Shown: positions 50,747-61,499 of the stretch, piece by piece | How the letters are laid out: each line of letters opens with the position of its first letter | Position numbering within the stretch: the first letter of the stretch is position 1 | Source of the DNA: Hofstenia miamia | Taxonomy: Eukaryota > Xenacoelomorpha > Acoela | Reading direction: 5' to 3' | Length of the DNA stretch: 64,000 nucleotides | NCBI GenBank assembly: GCA_004352715.1 | Contig: SCFE01000114.1 | Location: forward strand, 727,728-791,727 | Translations under genes and position numbers: made by a program | Notes under the pieces: model-generated | What the model saw: the letters and a program-made list of their open reading frames with translations, nothing else | The model's database searches: none | What the model was told of the DNA's origin: nothing

Positions 50747-51782
50747 CAGGGTGACAACAAAGCCCTGGCACACAAGTTATATTTAATAGCAATCACTCTT
50801 GCTGCCAATGTAATGAGCATTAATTGACTGTAATTACTGCGTATAATTGCTACTGTTAAAGTTATTACTGTTGATTGACTGGTGCATCTCAAGTGAATCG
50901 TGAAAGTATGCGCCAAGTGTTGAGAGAGGATCTCCACTTGATTCCCTTTAAGCTGCAAGTTGGTCATGGATTAAATGACAAATTGAAAGAGACACAACTG
51001 CAATGGGTCAAGTTGCAGCAAAACAGCGCTTCTCTGTGGACAACAATCATTGCTCAATTCTTTTCTTCAATGAGAAAATATTCACTATGGAGCACCAATT
51101 CAACAAACAAAACAACCACATATGGTCGTCAACTGCTTCTGCCATTGATTCAGCTCAACGCATCATCATCAGAATCCAGCACCCAGCTTCAATCATGGCG
51201 TGGGCAGGAATTTGTGCAACAGGCAAGACTCCACTGGTTTTTCTCACCCCTGGCGCCAAAATTAATGCTGCTTACTAATAAAAAGAGGTCTTGGAGAAGA
51301 TTATGCTACCCTGGAGTCAGAGACATTTCAATGGCAATGCTTGGATTTTTCAACAAGATTCAGCACTAACATATTGAGCAAAGTGTGTCCAGGAGTGGTG
51401 TAGAACACGATTTCCTGCGTTCATTTCATCAACAAGAATGACCTCCCTATTCCCCTGACCTACATCCCCTGGACTTCTCTGTGTGGGGCACCTTGGAGGC
51501 CAAGGCTTGTTGCAAAGTTCACCCAAGTATTGCGTTTTTGAAGGCCGCCCTTCAGAAAGTGTAGGACGAGATCAGTGAAGAAGACTTGCGTGGAATCGCG
51601 GATGCATTTCCAAAGAAACTGAGGACCTGCATTAAGGCTAAGAGAGGCTATTTTGAAAACTGAACATTATTTCGTGAATGGAATATGTGTGTGAATATAT
51701 TCTGGAAATCATATCAATATTCTGTGTTTTCTTTCAGTGGGGTGTCAGGAAACATTAGTGCCAGGACTTTGTTGTCACTCTG
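50747..51782 (+). mobile_element. mariner/maT-like transposon nested in hAT element
   Basis: Terminal inverted repeats of 25 bp: left CAGGGTGACAACAAAGCCCT and inverted right CAGAGTGACAACAAAGTCCT, two mismatches over the 25 bp. Both are flanked by TA (50745-50746, 51783-51784) within (TA)n tracts. The length is 1036 bp. The interior carries a frameshifted transposase in plus orientation. It lies wholly inside the hAT-like element, so it inserted later. Confidence 0.9.
50883..51663 (+). pseudogene. mariner/maT-like transposase pseudogene
   Basis: IS630-Tc1-mariner DDE/D transposase. The first frame gives VNRESMRQVLREDLHLIPFK (end of the DNA-binding region); a shifted frame gives ILFFNEKIFTMEHQFNKQNN at the first catalytic site, where the family FSDEK has Asn here. 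MAWAGICATGKTPLVF and FNGNAWIFQQDSAL (second Asp) follow. After another shift come PPYSPDLHPLDFSVWGTLEA (third Asp) and FPKKLRTCIKAKRGYFEN before TGA at 51661. The distance between the second and third Asp is 112 nt, about 37 residues, pointing to the DD37D (maT) group rather than mariner DD34D. The N-terminal helix-turn-helix is mostly deleted. Inactive. Confidence 0.85.
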
Positions 51783-52194
51783 TATATATATAATGTATGT
51801 ATATGTAATGAATATAAAATTAAATTTTAAGACCTAGAAGTGATATTATAGTTCAATTGAAATTGAGAACAAGACTGGAATTTAACTGAAATTCCCAAAA
51901 CTGAATTCACCTTCACAAATCCACCTTGCACGGATTAGCATATATTTGAATATGTATATGAAACATGCTAGATAATATAGGGTGAGAGATTTTTTATTTA
52001 GATAAATGTTGAAATTTAAATTGCTGATAATATATTTGAATAGCATCAAAAAACATAAACAAAAATGACATACATTTCAAAAACAAATCTTTTAGTCTAT
52101 GAATAAATTACTATAGTACTACTTTAATATCGAGTTATAGTATAATCATAATTATACAATTTATATTCTAGCAATGATTTACCAGAAATATATT

Positions 52195-52330
52195 TTTGCT
52201 TAAGAAAGATTTTTAAATGCTTTTCAAAGGATTATATTTTTCAATGATTTTAATTTTTTTTACGTAGCAAATTCCAGGTTCGAAGGGCGACATTAATGAA
52301 GTATTTCTTTAAAACGATTTTCTTATACTT
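52195..52330 (-). pseudogene. LINE C-terminal fragment
   Basis: The minus strand reads FINVALRTWNLL, then SFEKHLKIFLK past stops. This matches the end of many non-LTR ORF2 proteins: F-F-x-x-R-x-x-x-x-W-N-x-L-P, then x-S-x-x-x-F-K-x-x-L. Only about 45 residues remain, with stops. The orientation is opposite to the RT fragment just downstream, so they come from separate insertions or a rearrangement. Confidence 0.5.
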
Positions 52331-52649
52331 AACACATGTGAAAAGTTTTGATATTGAATTCTGTTTATGAGTATTTCCCGGTATTTTAATCGTATTATAA
52401 AATGGTAGGTTTTATATAAGCTTGAAGACGAGTTGTCTTCGAAAGAGAATCGACAAAGAAATGTTTAAATTTAAAGAATTAGGTGGTACCATCAATTTCC
52501 TAAAATTCCCCTATCAAAAATTAGTCAATCAAATTGTAAGTCGATGTTGCAATTTAGGTTTTCTACCATAAAAGAATTAGAACTTATTATACGAAATCTA
52601 AATCTAGACGTTAATAAAACTTCTGATTCAACTCACTTACTTTTCTTTA

Positions 52650-52848
52650 TATATATTTGGCCACCACCTATCATTTGCATTTAATCAATGCATAGTTGAA
52701 AACGAATGTCCGGAGATAATGAAAAAATCAGATATAACATCTTTATATGAAAATGGAGATCCCTTTATTGCGAAATATTATAGGCCAAACCCAATAACGG
52801 AACCTTTTACTAAATTAAGAAAAGCTAAATCTTTGTCATTCACTTAGT
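52650..52848 (+). pseudogene. LINE reverse-transcriptase N-terminal fragment
   Basis: The plus frame includes FNQCIVENECPEIMKKSDIT, then SLYENGDPFIAKYYRPNPIT, then a stop at 52846-52848. This is the first RT block of non-LTR elements (family: F-N-x-x-x-x-x-x-x-x-P-x-x-W-K-x-x-x-x-x-P-[I/L]-x-K-x-G-D, then Y-R-P-I). The catalytic domain is absent; the frame ends where the hAT-like right subterminal GACCGG region begins. Confidence 0.7.
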
Positions 52849-52933
52849 CTTTATTTGACCGGTTCAAACCGGCCGGTCTGACCGATGCCGGTCAAGCCAG
52901 TTGACCCGACTGGTTTACACCTATGGTAAAATC

Positions 52934-53028
52934 AACAAAATAAACTTTTCAAGAAATCTCTAACAAATTGAAAGGCACATTCAGGAGGGGACAACCAGCT
53001 TTTTTCTGAGGAGGTAAATAATTCTATG

Positions 53029-53060
<32 letters not shown>

Positions 53061-53193
53061 CATAGATATTCCTACATGATAAATTCATTATTCTGAAGAT
53101 CTTACAATTTTTGAAAAAATATTATTAGGGGAATTGAATAGTCTACGCTTCTTGGCATGCTAACCAAAACAGAAAAGTTGATATTAACTAAGC
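52934..53193. other. Short spacer with (TA)n
   Basis: Contains a (TA)n tract at about 53030-53063, with nothing else visible. Confidence 0.6.
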
Positions 53194-54422
53194 CAGAGAT
53201 GGAAGCGTTGCCCTCAATTGGCGACTATGAGCGGTCCGGCTCCAGTCGCCCCTGACCGGTGACCAGTATTGACTGATCCGGTACCCACGTTACTGTCCTG
53301 TGGGTACCGGCTTTATCGGTCTTCACATTATAATGTACAAGTTTTCACCACTTTATCTTGTTTCACCGTATTTATCGATTGAATTCTCTTTTTGACCGGT
53401 TGTGACAGGCATTGCTGTGTCAGTCCGTTTGTTTTGCATTACACAATACATTTGTACAGCTGAAAGAAAGTGTACTGAACGGATAAGCTTTTATGTTATG
53501 GGATTGACGCTAAATATCGCATTACTCATTTAAAGACACAAACAAAATATTGGAGTAAAATCACTCAATACTTGAAATGTTGCAAATAAGGTGTTTGTGT
53601 TTCAATATTGGTCATCCTATGTAAATAATTATTCCATAATAGATTTTAGAAATTAATGGCAAGTTGGGATTACTTCCAAACATCGATGACGATGATTTGG
53701 AATCTTAGCTTTGAACCTAATTATTAAGCAGAGCTTAACGGCCTTGGTGATCAAAATAATCCCGTCAATGTAAAAATTTCGCCACCCGTAGTTAATTAAA
53801 ATTGAAGATTGCTCTAAAAACAATCCAATAATGAGCTATGGGATATTATTGGGTTGTACATTTAAATGCATGATGAGCAATGTGCATGTCTACGAACAGT
53901 GTCTATATACAGTAATTTCTAAATCATTACTATTACTATTCATTTGGAATATATAACGGTAAAAGTTCAATTGAGAGTTACTATTAAAAATGGGGTTTTT
54001 GTTTAGATACTTAGATTCTTAAAGCTCTTATTTACAGAGTTTATACCACTGAATCGACATTCAATGTTAAATGACATTATTACATTATGCATATGTATTT
54101 ATTCAAAGAGCCCACTTGAACCACGTTAGTGAATTGCATATGGGATCTTATAACTTTTCGCACAATAATAAAGTATATATAAGTGAACTTTTTTGTAAAT
54201 TTCAGTATATTTCAAAAACATTTTAGTAAATATGATAATGGTAATTGTCACATGCTTTTGCAGCTTAAGATTTGAGAAACTCCCAGACCGGTGTGACCAG
54301 AGACGCATCTCAAAGTGACCGGTTTTGACAGGTGAAGGGAAATTATGGGCTACCAGATCCGGCCTGTGACCGGTATGGGCCGGTCTGGTCCGGGGGTTAG
54401 TACCGACCTTCTTCCATCTCTG
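53194..54422. mobile_element. hAT-like non-autonomous element
   Basis: Ends CAGAGATGGAAG and CTTCCATCTCTG are a perfect 12-bp inverted repeat. Flanking octamers AACTAAGC (53186-53193) and AACAAAAC (54423-54430) match at 6 of 8, consistent with an aged duplication. Both subterminal regions (53225-53310 and 54285-54405) are GC-rich with many GACCGG/CCGGTC words, as in the neighbouring 50.6-52.9 kb element, which suggests related transposase-binding repeats. The 1.0-kb interior is AT-rich without a transposase. The 102-codon minus frame at 54126-54434 runs through the right terminus and is not a gene. Confidence 0.8.
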
Positions 54423-54430
54423 AACAAAAC

Positions 54431-55726
54431 CCAACTATTCAATATTAGTTTTACTATTTCATATGTCTACTTTTCAGTGCCATGTTTTTAATGAAGTTTC
54501 AAGTTAGCAAACGGAGGCAGCATAAATCATGATTGTTATAAGTTACTAAAAGTGAACTTTCTTCCCTTACACTTATACAGCCATTACTAAGGTTGAATAA
54601 TACACTCATGTGCTCCGTGGTTCACTAGCTGGAGGGAATTTTGAACACAGGCTGTTGCCCTGATACTGATCCAAGTTTCAATAGAAATCATTTCCTTTCG
54701 TTTATGGTAGGATGATGTTTAGAAATTTTTTTGCTTCCCAAACCAAAAACATTGGCCCAATCTTGCCAGGGATGAATCATGCCTAACCCACTAATTCCAA
54801 TTTGACACATTTTTGTTATGCTTAAGAAATTTTCTACAACTTTGCGGAATGTTAGACTAAAGTTGGGTATGTTAGAATCTTCTAATAAAATCTGCTCACT
54901 CAAATTGAAAATTCTAAATGGAGTTTTTCTAGAGTATACAATGCTAATGTACAATTTCAAAACGCTGTTTAAGAAATTATATGGCCTTCACTTTAACTGC
55001 TGCGTAATATTTTATTTTTTCAATTTTCCTCTATTAGCTCAGTCGAACTCCAACCCCTGCAGATCCATCTCCAACTTCAATTCCTATTAAAGAAGAAAAA
55101 GCATGACTGTGTATCATTCTGTATTGGGGCCCATTAAAATACATTTAGATACATTTTGTAACTTGCATAATTTGAATTTAATACTTTTTCTCTATTCTTT
55201 ATTAGCATTTCTATGTAATTAACCGTGTTTCACTATAAGTATAAAACACAAAAACGTGTTCAAAAGTTTAAGCTATTTTTACTTTGGCAGAATATAATTT
55301 CATAAACATTTCATTCAAAATGGCTTCATTTCTCATTGCTAGCTACACTTTTTGCAATATTTGGAATGAAAATAATAGATAAAAAAATCATAGTAATTTT
55401 ACATGTTTTGTTTTGTATAAAACCAAACACAACACATAAAAACTTTTTAAAGAAACTTCATAGTTGTGAGATCGCAATTAAGGATACGAGTGTTTCATAT
55501 TTCTGTTAGTACTTAAAAGAAATTGATATATAAGTTATATGTTGCAAGTAATTCAATCACTATGAGGAAATTTGGTTCTTACTTTAGATACCTTATGTAA
55601 AAGCTGTGATCATTGTTTAACCACTAATTTAAGTTTGACATCGCAATATCAGGTGTCTGACAGAAGATAATTGTGCGAAAAAAGGTTAATTTATGTCTTC
55701 AATATACAAAAAGTGATAGGTGATAG
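54431..55726. other. AT-rich DNA, no gene seen
   Basis: Opposed 90-codon frames at 54688-54960 (-) and 54818-55090 (+) overlap and carry no recognisable motif. Confidence 0.5.
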
Positions 55727-56107
55727 AAGCAAATATATATTTTTGGGCCCTCAAACTGTGTAGAGTACACTCGCAAAAGCAAGCACTATATTAATATACT
55801 AGATAGAACAGTAATGACTCTCGAATCGAGACTTGATTATATGCTTCAGCAAGATTCTCATCCGTTAATGTTTGTGAGAACGTTTTTAGTGAACTTTAAT
55901 AAATTGCAAATTATTGATAATTTTTCTCCTTCTAAGGTATTTAATAGATTAATCGATTTACAATTGCTGAAATAGTTGCAATATCAATTAAATATTGCAA
56001 ATAGAGTAGATCAAATCCTTAATGTATATGTACATGATTGTTTTAGGCATATATTTAATGAGGAATGTATGTATCTGTGCTCTGTTGAGAGGGGAACGCT
56101 TCCCTAG
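55727..56107 (+). pseudogene. Unrecognised 127-codon frame with one internal stop
   Basis: From 55727 the plus frame stays open for 127 codons except for one TAG at 55973-55975, ending with TAG at 56105-56107. Fragments include VEYTRKSKHYINILDRTVMT, ESRLDYMLQQDSHPLMFVRT and NIANRVDQILNVYVHDC. The composition is protein-like (mixed charged and hydrophobic residues with few Lys/Asn homopolymers), unlike random AT-rich frames nearby. I do not recognise the family; a decayed exon or retroelement N-terminus are both possible. Confidence 0.4.
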
Positions 56108-57207
56108 TCGCCCACTCTAGGTGCGTCTCCGGTCATAATGTCAAAAACATAGAAAGACTATTTTTGCACAAAATTATTTTAAGGCTCTTAAAAGCATTTC
56201 AGAATTTTAATAGAAACTTTCAATTATATAAATTAGTTTATAAATTTTTCGTGAACCGGGCAATTAAATTTTAAATAGAAAATAATCTATGAATTTGAAG
56301 TTAAATGTGACAAATTGATACATAATATATGATTGATAGCTTGATGTATTATTCATTTTTCACACTGATTTACGTAGGACCTCAATCATTAAGCTAATCT
56401 TTTTTTGTACTTCTGCGTTAGTTGATGAAATAGCTGAAAGAAGATTAGTTAAATCAATACTTTCTTGACAAGACGAAGGCTTAGTTAATTTCTAACCTAA
56501 TATTTGTTTTTAATAAGTTCATCATATGAATTCCTTCAAATTAATATCCTGAGCTCGTTCCCTAAAGGGTTTAAATGAAGGGGTTTCGTTGAAGCTTGCT
56601 AAATCTCTGTCCAAATTTTCTGTTTAAATTTCAGCTCAATAAAATTAAATGTACAGCAGTGACTGTAATTGCACAACATTTAAAAACTAGCAAAAAATTT
56701 AAATGATTGCGGCTTATGTTGACTTTGGATAACGTCGCACTGACGAGTTTTCAAATTGCAGTGAGTGGATGTATGCCATAAATTTAAATGTTGTCAAAAC
56801 CAAAAAATGCTAGTGTTGTGACAATCAATGATTGGTAAAAAGACATTAAACTTCAAAACTTGAACAGAAATTACAACTGAGAATAAATGAAAATGAACAA
56901 AATAACTTCGAATATTCTTAAAAGCATATTGATTGTCAACTTTTGGTCAATCATTATATTGTATATTGATATTTTTAAATATGTATATGTAAAATGTTAT
57001 CACATGCTACAGAAAACATTACCCTCATTTTTTGTATAAAGATATATTATATAAAAGCACATATTTTAAGGCCCTGGCTTTAGAGTCAGAAGCCCAAACA
57101 GGGGCTTTCTTCAAATATGACAAAAAGAATGATCACAGATCTATATATAATGTGTAATGATTATTAGTACCAACTAAACTGATAATACACTTGAAAATTA
57201 TTAATAA
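56108..57207. other. AT-rich DNA, no gene seen
   Basis: No supported feature. Confidence 0.6.
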
Positions 57208-57215
57208 TGTATACG

Positions 57216-57486
57216 CAGGCGCGGCTTTAGGGGGGAGGCACCCGGGGACCAGTGCGCCCCTTTTTGGGGATTCTTAGTTTTTTGTAAAAGTGTCTTCCTT
57301 AAATATTTTTTATGTTGATGTTTGCAATTTAAGGTGAGCAATGCATTAATTTGGACATTTAGGGGTTACATTTTACAATGAAGTTTTCTCTTCGAGTTAT
57401 TTTTGCTTAAATTTCCATTTTAGTTTGTTTTCTTGAAACCAAATTGGATGGTGCCCCCTGTTTTAAAAATCTTAAAGCCGCTCCAG
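57216..57486. mobile_element. hAT-like MITE
   Basis: A 271-bp element. The left end CAGGCGCGGCTTTAGGGGGG and the inverted right end CTGGAGCGGCTTTAAGA share GCGGCTTTA. Flanking octamers TGTATACG (57208-57215) and GGTACACG (57487-57494) match at 6 of 8. The interior has no coding frame. The GC-rich terminus of this type is widespread among animal hAT elements. Confidence 0.7.
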
Positions 57487-57541
57487 GGTACACGGTTTAT
57501 TTAGTTAAGAATTGTGGAAGGCACTTCAGCCTGAAGTTCAT

Positions 57542-58024
57542 CTATTTTTTGCCGCCCTGCTCACAACCTGCACGAACACTTACTTCTTGGTACGGCCGAA
57601 GACCGCGTGAGACGTTTCGGCACACTTGGCTCTCCAAACTAAGGCAATGGTTGAAACTCGAAATAGAAGTGTACCACAGAATGTAAAAATGTAAGGAATG
57701 TGTTTCATTTAGAAATTGAAAAATTGCTAAATTATATGTTATTGTTTTAAAACGCCTGCAGGCTCGCATATATTTTCGAGTTCTTGTTGAAGTTCGGTTC
57801 ATTTTAGCTTGATATATTTTAAAATACATGTATCCTTGATAAAACGTCAATGCGTATAATAAAATCAATAAAATATATAAGCTATTCAAAAATACACCGG
57901 AAACAATCCAATCAATATTCATTCTGATATTAATAATTTCTCGCCGAATGGCAAACATAAAACTAGACAGTTTCATAATTACTACATCAATTGCTACTGA
58001 ACAATAAAATGTAATAATTTTCAA
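57542..58024 (-). CDS. Hypothetical 160-codon frame, possible membrane protein
   Basis: The longest uninterrupted non-repeat frame in the window. The N-terminal half has two hydrophobic segments (around residues 35-60, including SLYILLILLYALTF) followed by a basic stretch (NRTSTRTRKYMRACRRF), which looks like a membrane-anchor topology. The C-terminal 30 residues come from a locally GC-rich patch. A GTAAGT donor-like site on the minus strand near 57580 could end an exon there. No family is recognised. An accidental open frame remains the main alternative. Confidence 0.2.
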   Translation of the reverse strand: MKIITFYCSVAIDVVIMKLSSFMFAIRREIINIRMNIDWIVSGVFLNSLYILLILLYALTFYQGYMYFKIYQAKMNRTSTRTRKYMRACRRFKTITYNLAIFQFLNETHSLHFYILWYTSISSFNHCLSLESQVCRNVSRGLRPYQEVSVRAGCEQGGKK

Positions 58025-58029
58025 ATATA

Positions 58030-58811
58030 TAACAACTTTCGTAATACTTCAAACATAATTGCACAACTCAGAGGTTGACGTCATTTCAGGCTGCCCTTTG
58101 CACATTTTTAAAGCAAAACATTTAGTTACCGGGAAGCTAGTCTTATTTTATCAAAATGCAAACATCAGGGTTGTCGTTTACTCAAGAATGCGCCTGGAAT
58201 CGAATTTGAAAAGAACGGGGAAAACGAAAGAAGCAGTCATCTGCACTTTAATAAAGAAGAATTTCTTATGAATTTATGATATTTATAAAGTGGCAAACAG
58301 TGAAAGGCTGACCTTTATAAAGTTATAGTGTGACTATATATATATATATATAACTGCTATGTCTATCACTGTTCCTAATCTTTTCTCTTTGTCTACCACT
58401 ACTATGTCTGGCCTCCGTGCTTCTATCACTTTGCTAGATAAATCTGGATTAACTTTATATAATTTTTTATAGTACTGTAATATATGAAATGAATTTTTAT
58501 TCCTTTGTACAAGAACCCATCACATATTGAGTGTATATTTAATAAAATCAATGCACTAAGTCATTCACATGCACAAAATCAGTCAACAATAATGGTTCCG
58601 CACTTGCCGGATATTCACCATCAAATATAATCAAGTTGACTAAATTGCCTTCCTAAACCGTGTGTGACAATTTAATATGTCAAAATTAGTATTTAGCTCT
58701 TATCACACCAAATCATGTATAAATAGTATTACCGATTAGCTACTATTTACACATTCATGTAGACGAATAAAATAATAAATTTATAAATGTTATTTTTTTT
58801 AGAAAATTTTG

Positions 58812-58850
<39 letters not shown>

Positions 58851-59020
58851 TGCATTCAATGAAGTTTTAATGTTTAAATTCTGGTCGATAAATTAGTTAA
58901 ACTAAATTCTTTGACGTTATCCATATAAAAATTGATGAGCTTATAAAAATGGGATATAATAAATGTAATTTTGCCATAAAGTTTTAAATTGTCTCTATCA
59001 ACAAAATGCCACTTATTATA
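58030..59020. other. AT-rich DNA with (TA)n tracts
   Basis: (TA)n at about 58335-58352, 58817-58850 and 59025-59063. The 70-codon plus frame at 58059-58271 is unrecognised. Confidence 0.5.
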
Positions 59021-59063
<43 letters not shown>

Positions 59064-59065
59064 NG

Positions 59066-59935
59066 GTAGTTTCTGCAAGCCTATTGCTCCTTGCTGTCCT
59101 TCAGAATATCTTCAAATATTTGATGAATCTTTCATGCAATACCTTGAAGATACTACAAGAATTGAGTTGACAGAGAACGCCCGTTTGCAAGCGCGACTAC
59201 CAATCCGTCTTGGTGGTCTGGGACTTTACTTATTAAAAGAACACGCACCAGCTGCATACATTTCTTCCTCAACATGATTTGTTACTTCTGCCGGCGTAAC
59301 AGCGCAATATATCTTTCAACTCCTTGGTTGATCAGGCTGGCAATCGATTGAAAACAACAGAAACCCGTTCAGCTGATATTGTTAGACTATCTTCTGTGTC
59401 AGCTCTACATGCGTCTGATTGGTTACTTGCCACCTTTTTATTGGGGGTTGGTTTGGGTCTCAGCTTAGCACAAAAAATGCCAGGTGCACACTATGCAAAG
59501 ATAAGAGTCTTGACATTTTCGACACCGCGTCACAATTTGTAATCCCGGCCCAAATGTTATCCACCGATATAACAGTCACAGAGGCACAATTTACGATGCA
59601 TGCCGTGTAGCCCTCAGAATCCAAAGCTGGAATAAGGTGTTTGTTTGGATGAAAACTCGTCCATCCGATATTCTCATACCTGTGTGGTTAATGGGCAAAT
59701 CTGGTGCTATTGATGTTACTGTGACAAACCTCTCAATAATCTTTCCAGTGCTGGAGCAAGTGTTGCAGCTGTTGAATACCTTCACTTAGCCGAAGAGAAA
59801 AAGCACAGAGAAAATGACATAATCGATGTACCGAATTGGGCTGGCAGTGTCTGCCAATTGCGTTTACTGTATGCGGTTCATGTGGCCATGAATTCAAGAA
59901 AACACTTTAGAGATTTGCAAGTAGACTAGTTTCCA
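59066..59935 (+). pseudogene. Retroelement polyprotein C-terminal remnant
   Basis: In order on the plus strand, over several frames: LQARLPIRLGGLGLYLLKEH (RT-distal 'LP-x-R-x-GGLG' block), ARCTLCKDKSLDIFDTASQF (C-x-x-C and 'LD-x-F-G-x-HA' block, partly mutated), KTRPSDILIPVWLMGKSGAI with DVTVTN (the 'RPAD-V-L-[I/V]-P-x-W' block), and CTELGWQCLPIAFTVCG. I recognise this block order from retroelement-type proteins common in invertebrate genomes, with the DVTV stretch resembling a nuclease-like core. There are at least four frameshifts and several stops. The upstream RT is cut off by the (TA)n tract and the N at 59064. Confidence 0.65.
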
Positions 59936-61490
59936 GTCATAGTGGTCAGCAGCAAGAGATTTCTTTTTGTGAACTAGTATAGCAATTAAGGATTCGCATG
60001 GTGACCGTCTCATGCAATATGTTTATTGAGGTGAAGTCACTAATGGACACTTTATTGCTTACTGTGCTATATGCTCAAAATTTTCAGAATTTTTGACTAA
60101 GTGATTCATGATTTAGAAGACATGTAGTTAATTCTCAAAACTAGACACATTTGTAATTTTCTTAATTAACAGTTTGTTATAGACCTACTCATGAATTTTT
60201 TCTTACTTTTTCAATATATATATATATACTGTATATATATATTAAGGGACTCGACCTGATTGATTGGATTCGCATAGCACATTGGGAGACATTTATATCT
60301 AAATATGAAATTGATAGAGATTCAAAGCAATTCTTCAAAAAGTTCAGATTTTTTAATAAAGAATTAGTAATATATTAGTAATATTTTCTAGTAGAATAAT
60401 TGACAAAAAATGAAAATATGAAAAGTGTTACTCCTCAGCATAAAAATCCTTCGTTTATATAGCGAATCATGGTTCCATGAAAGGAAGAAATTTTTGTGCA
60501 TTGTTCCCAAAAGTTTTTCTGCTATTTGATTGGTTTTTGGTGTTTCTTCTTCTCTGTCTTCTAAATAATATTTTCGAGCAACATTTAAAAATTTAGACAC
60601 ATAGACTGAAGCTTGGACCAACAGACAGTGCTCCCTATTCCTAAGCCCACTTATTTATAGGCAAGTTATTGATTGACTAATGACTGGAAAAGCAGTCTTG
60701 ATGTTATTCCTACCTCAACACCTTATTGCGCGTAGCGTTCGACTGGTCAAATTGATTCAAGTGATGAGCACTACATAGCGGGTTTCTTTTCTTGATAAAG
60801 AAAATCCTGTTTTCCTACAATATGTTTCAAGCAAAAATCTGCATCCTTATAAATATTCAAATGAAGCAAATGCTCTTAGTAAATCCCCCTCAATCAAGTA
60901 GTCATCAGGGGTCTCTTTGTAATGTAGCTACATTATTAGGAAACATAAATGAAAGCAGAACTCAATACAAATGTGTCTGTAGCTTGATCCTTGTCCTAGA
61001 TGACTTAAACTTATGTAAAACTGAGTGAACATCATGATCCTTGTTGAATAACTATGAAGAAGACTTTCTTGTTTCCTACAGCTGAGACATACTGGTCAAT
61101 CAGAAGTGCTTGAAGTTTTTGCCAATGATATTTCTCCTACTGGTAAAATATCCGGATTCATTATCAAGAAGTGCACTAATATAATTGCTCTATTATTTTG
61201 TATATTTTTTCCCGGGAAAATAACCGGAAGTAATGCAAAAATAGAAAAAAATCAGCCCAATTTTGAGAAAAAATAAGTGCCATTTACAAGATCTAATTTA
61301 CAAGAGACTAATTTTAAATTCACTTCTTAAATTTGTCAAATAATATGGATATTTCAAAGAAAGCCTACCTACTATTTAGCTGCTAATATTCTTAGATGAC
61401 GTGCATTTCGGAAAAACGAGGTAGTGTATTTAAATAACTATAACTAGAAAGCATTCCATTGTATCCAAAATAACTCAAAGTTGATATACC
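59936..61490. other. AT-rich DNA, weak coding-like frames
   Basis: A 46-codon plus frame at about 60241-60378 and a 77-codon minus frame at 60388-60621 are unrecognised. A plus frame at 61062-61276 follows a pyrimidine-rich TTTCTTGTTTCCTACAG acceptor-like site. None can be called a gene. Confidence 0.4.
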
Positions 61491-61499
61491 CGGAATGCT

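Larger units (their letters stand above)
50596..52925. mobile_element. hAT-like element with perfect 8-bp target duplication
   Basis: The left terminus CGGTGTAAATCGG and the right terminus GGTTTACACCTATG (inverted: CATAGGTGTAAACC) are flanked by identical octamers GTAAAATC (50588-50595 and 52926-52933). Subterminal sequence on both sides is rich in GACCGG/CCGGTC (50620-50650 and 52857-52910), and TTGACCGG- and GGCCGGTCTGA-type words occur at both ends. The left end seems to have lost three bases. No hAT transposase was seen; the interior is a nested mariner/maT-like element (50747-51782) and LINE debris. It is therefore a non-autonomous composite of 2.33 kb. Confidence 0.8.

Noticed and set aside
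50575-50967. 130-codon minus-strand frame
   Set aside because: It passes through the hAT-like end, a (TA)n tract and the maT-like inverted repeat in antisense.
54126-54434. 102-codon minus-strand frame with Pro/Arg-rich start
   Set aside because: It begins outside and runs through the GACCGG-rich terminus of the hAT-like element.
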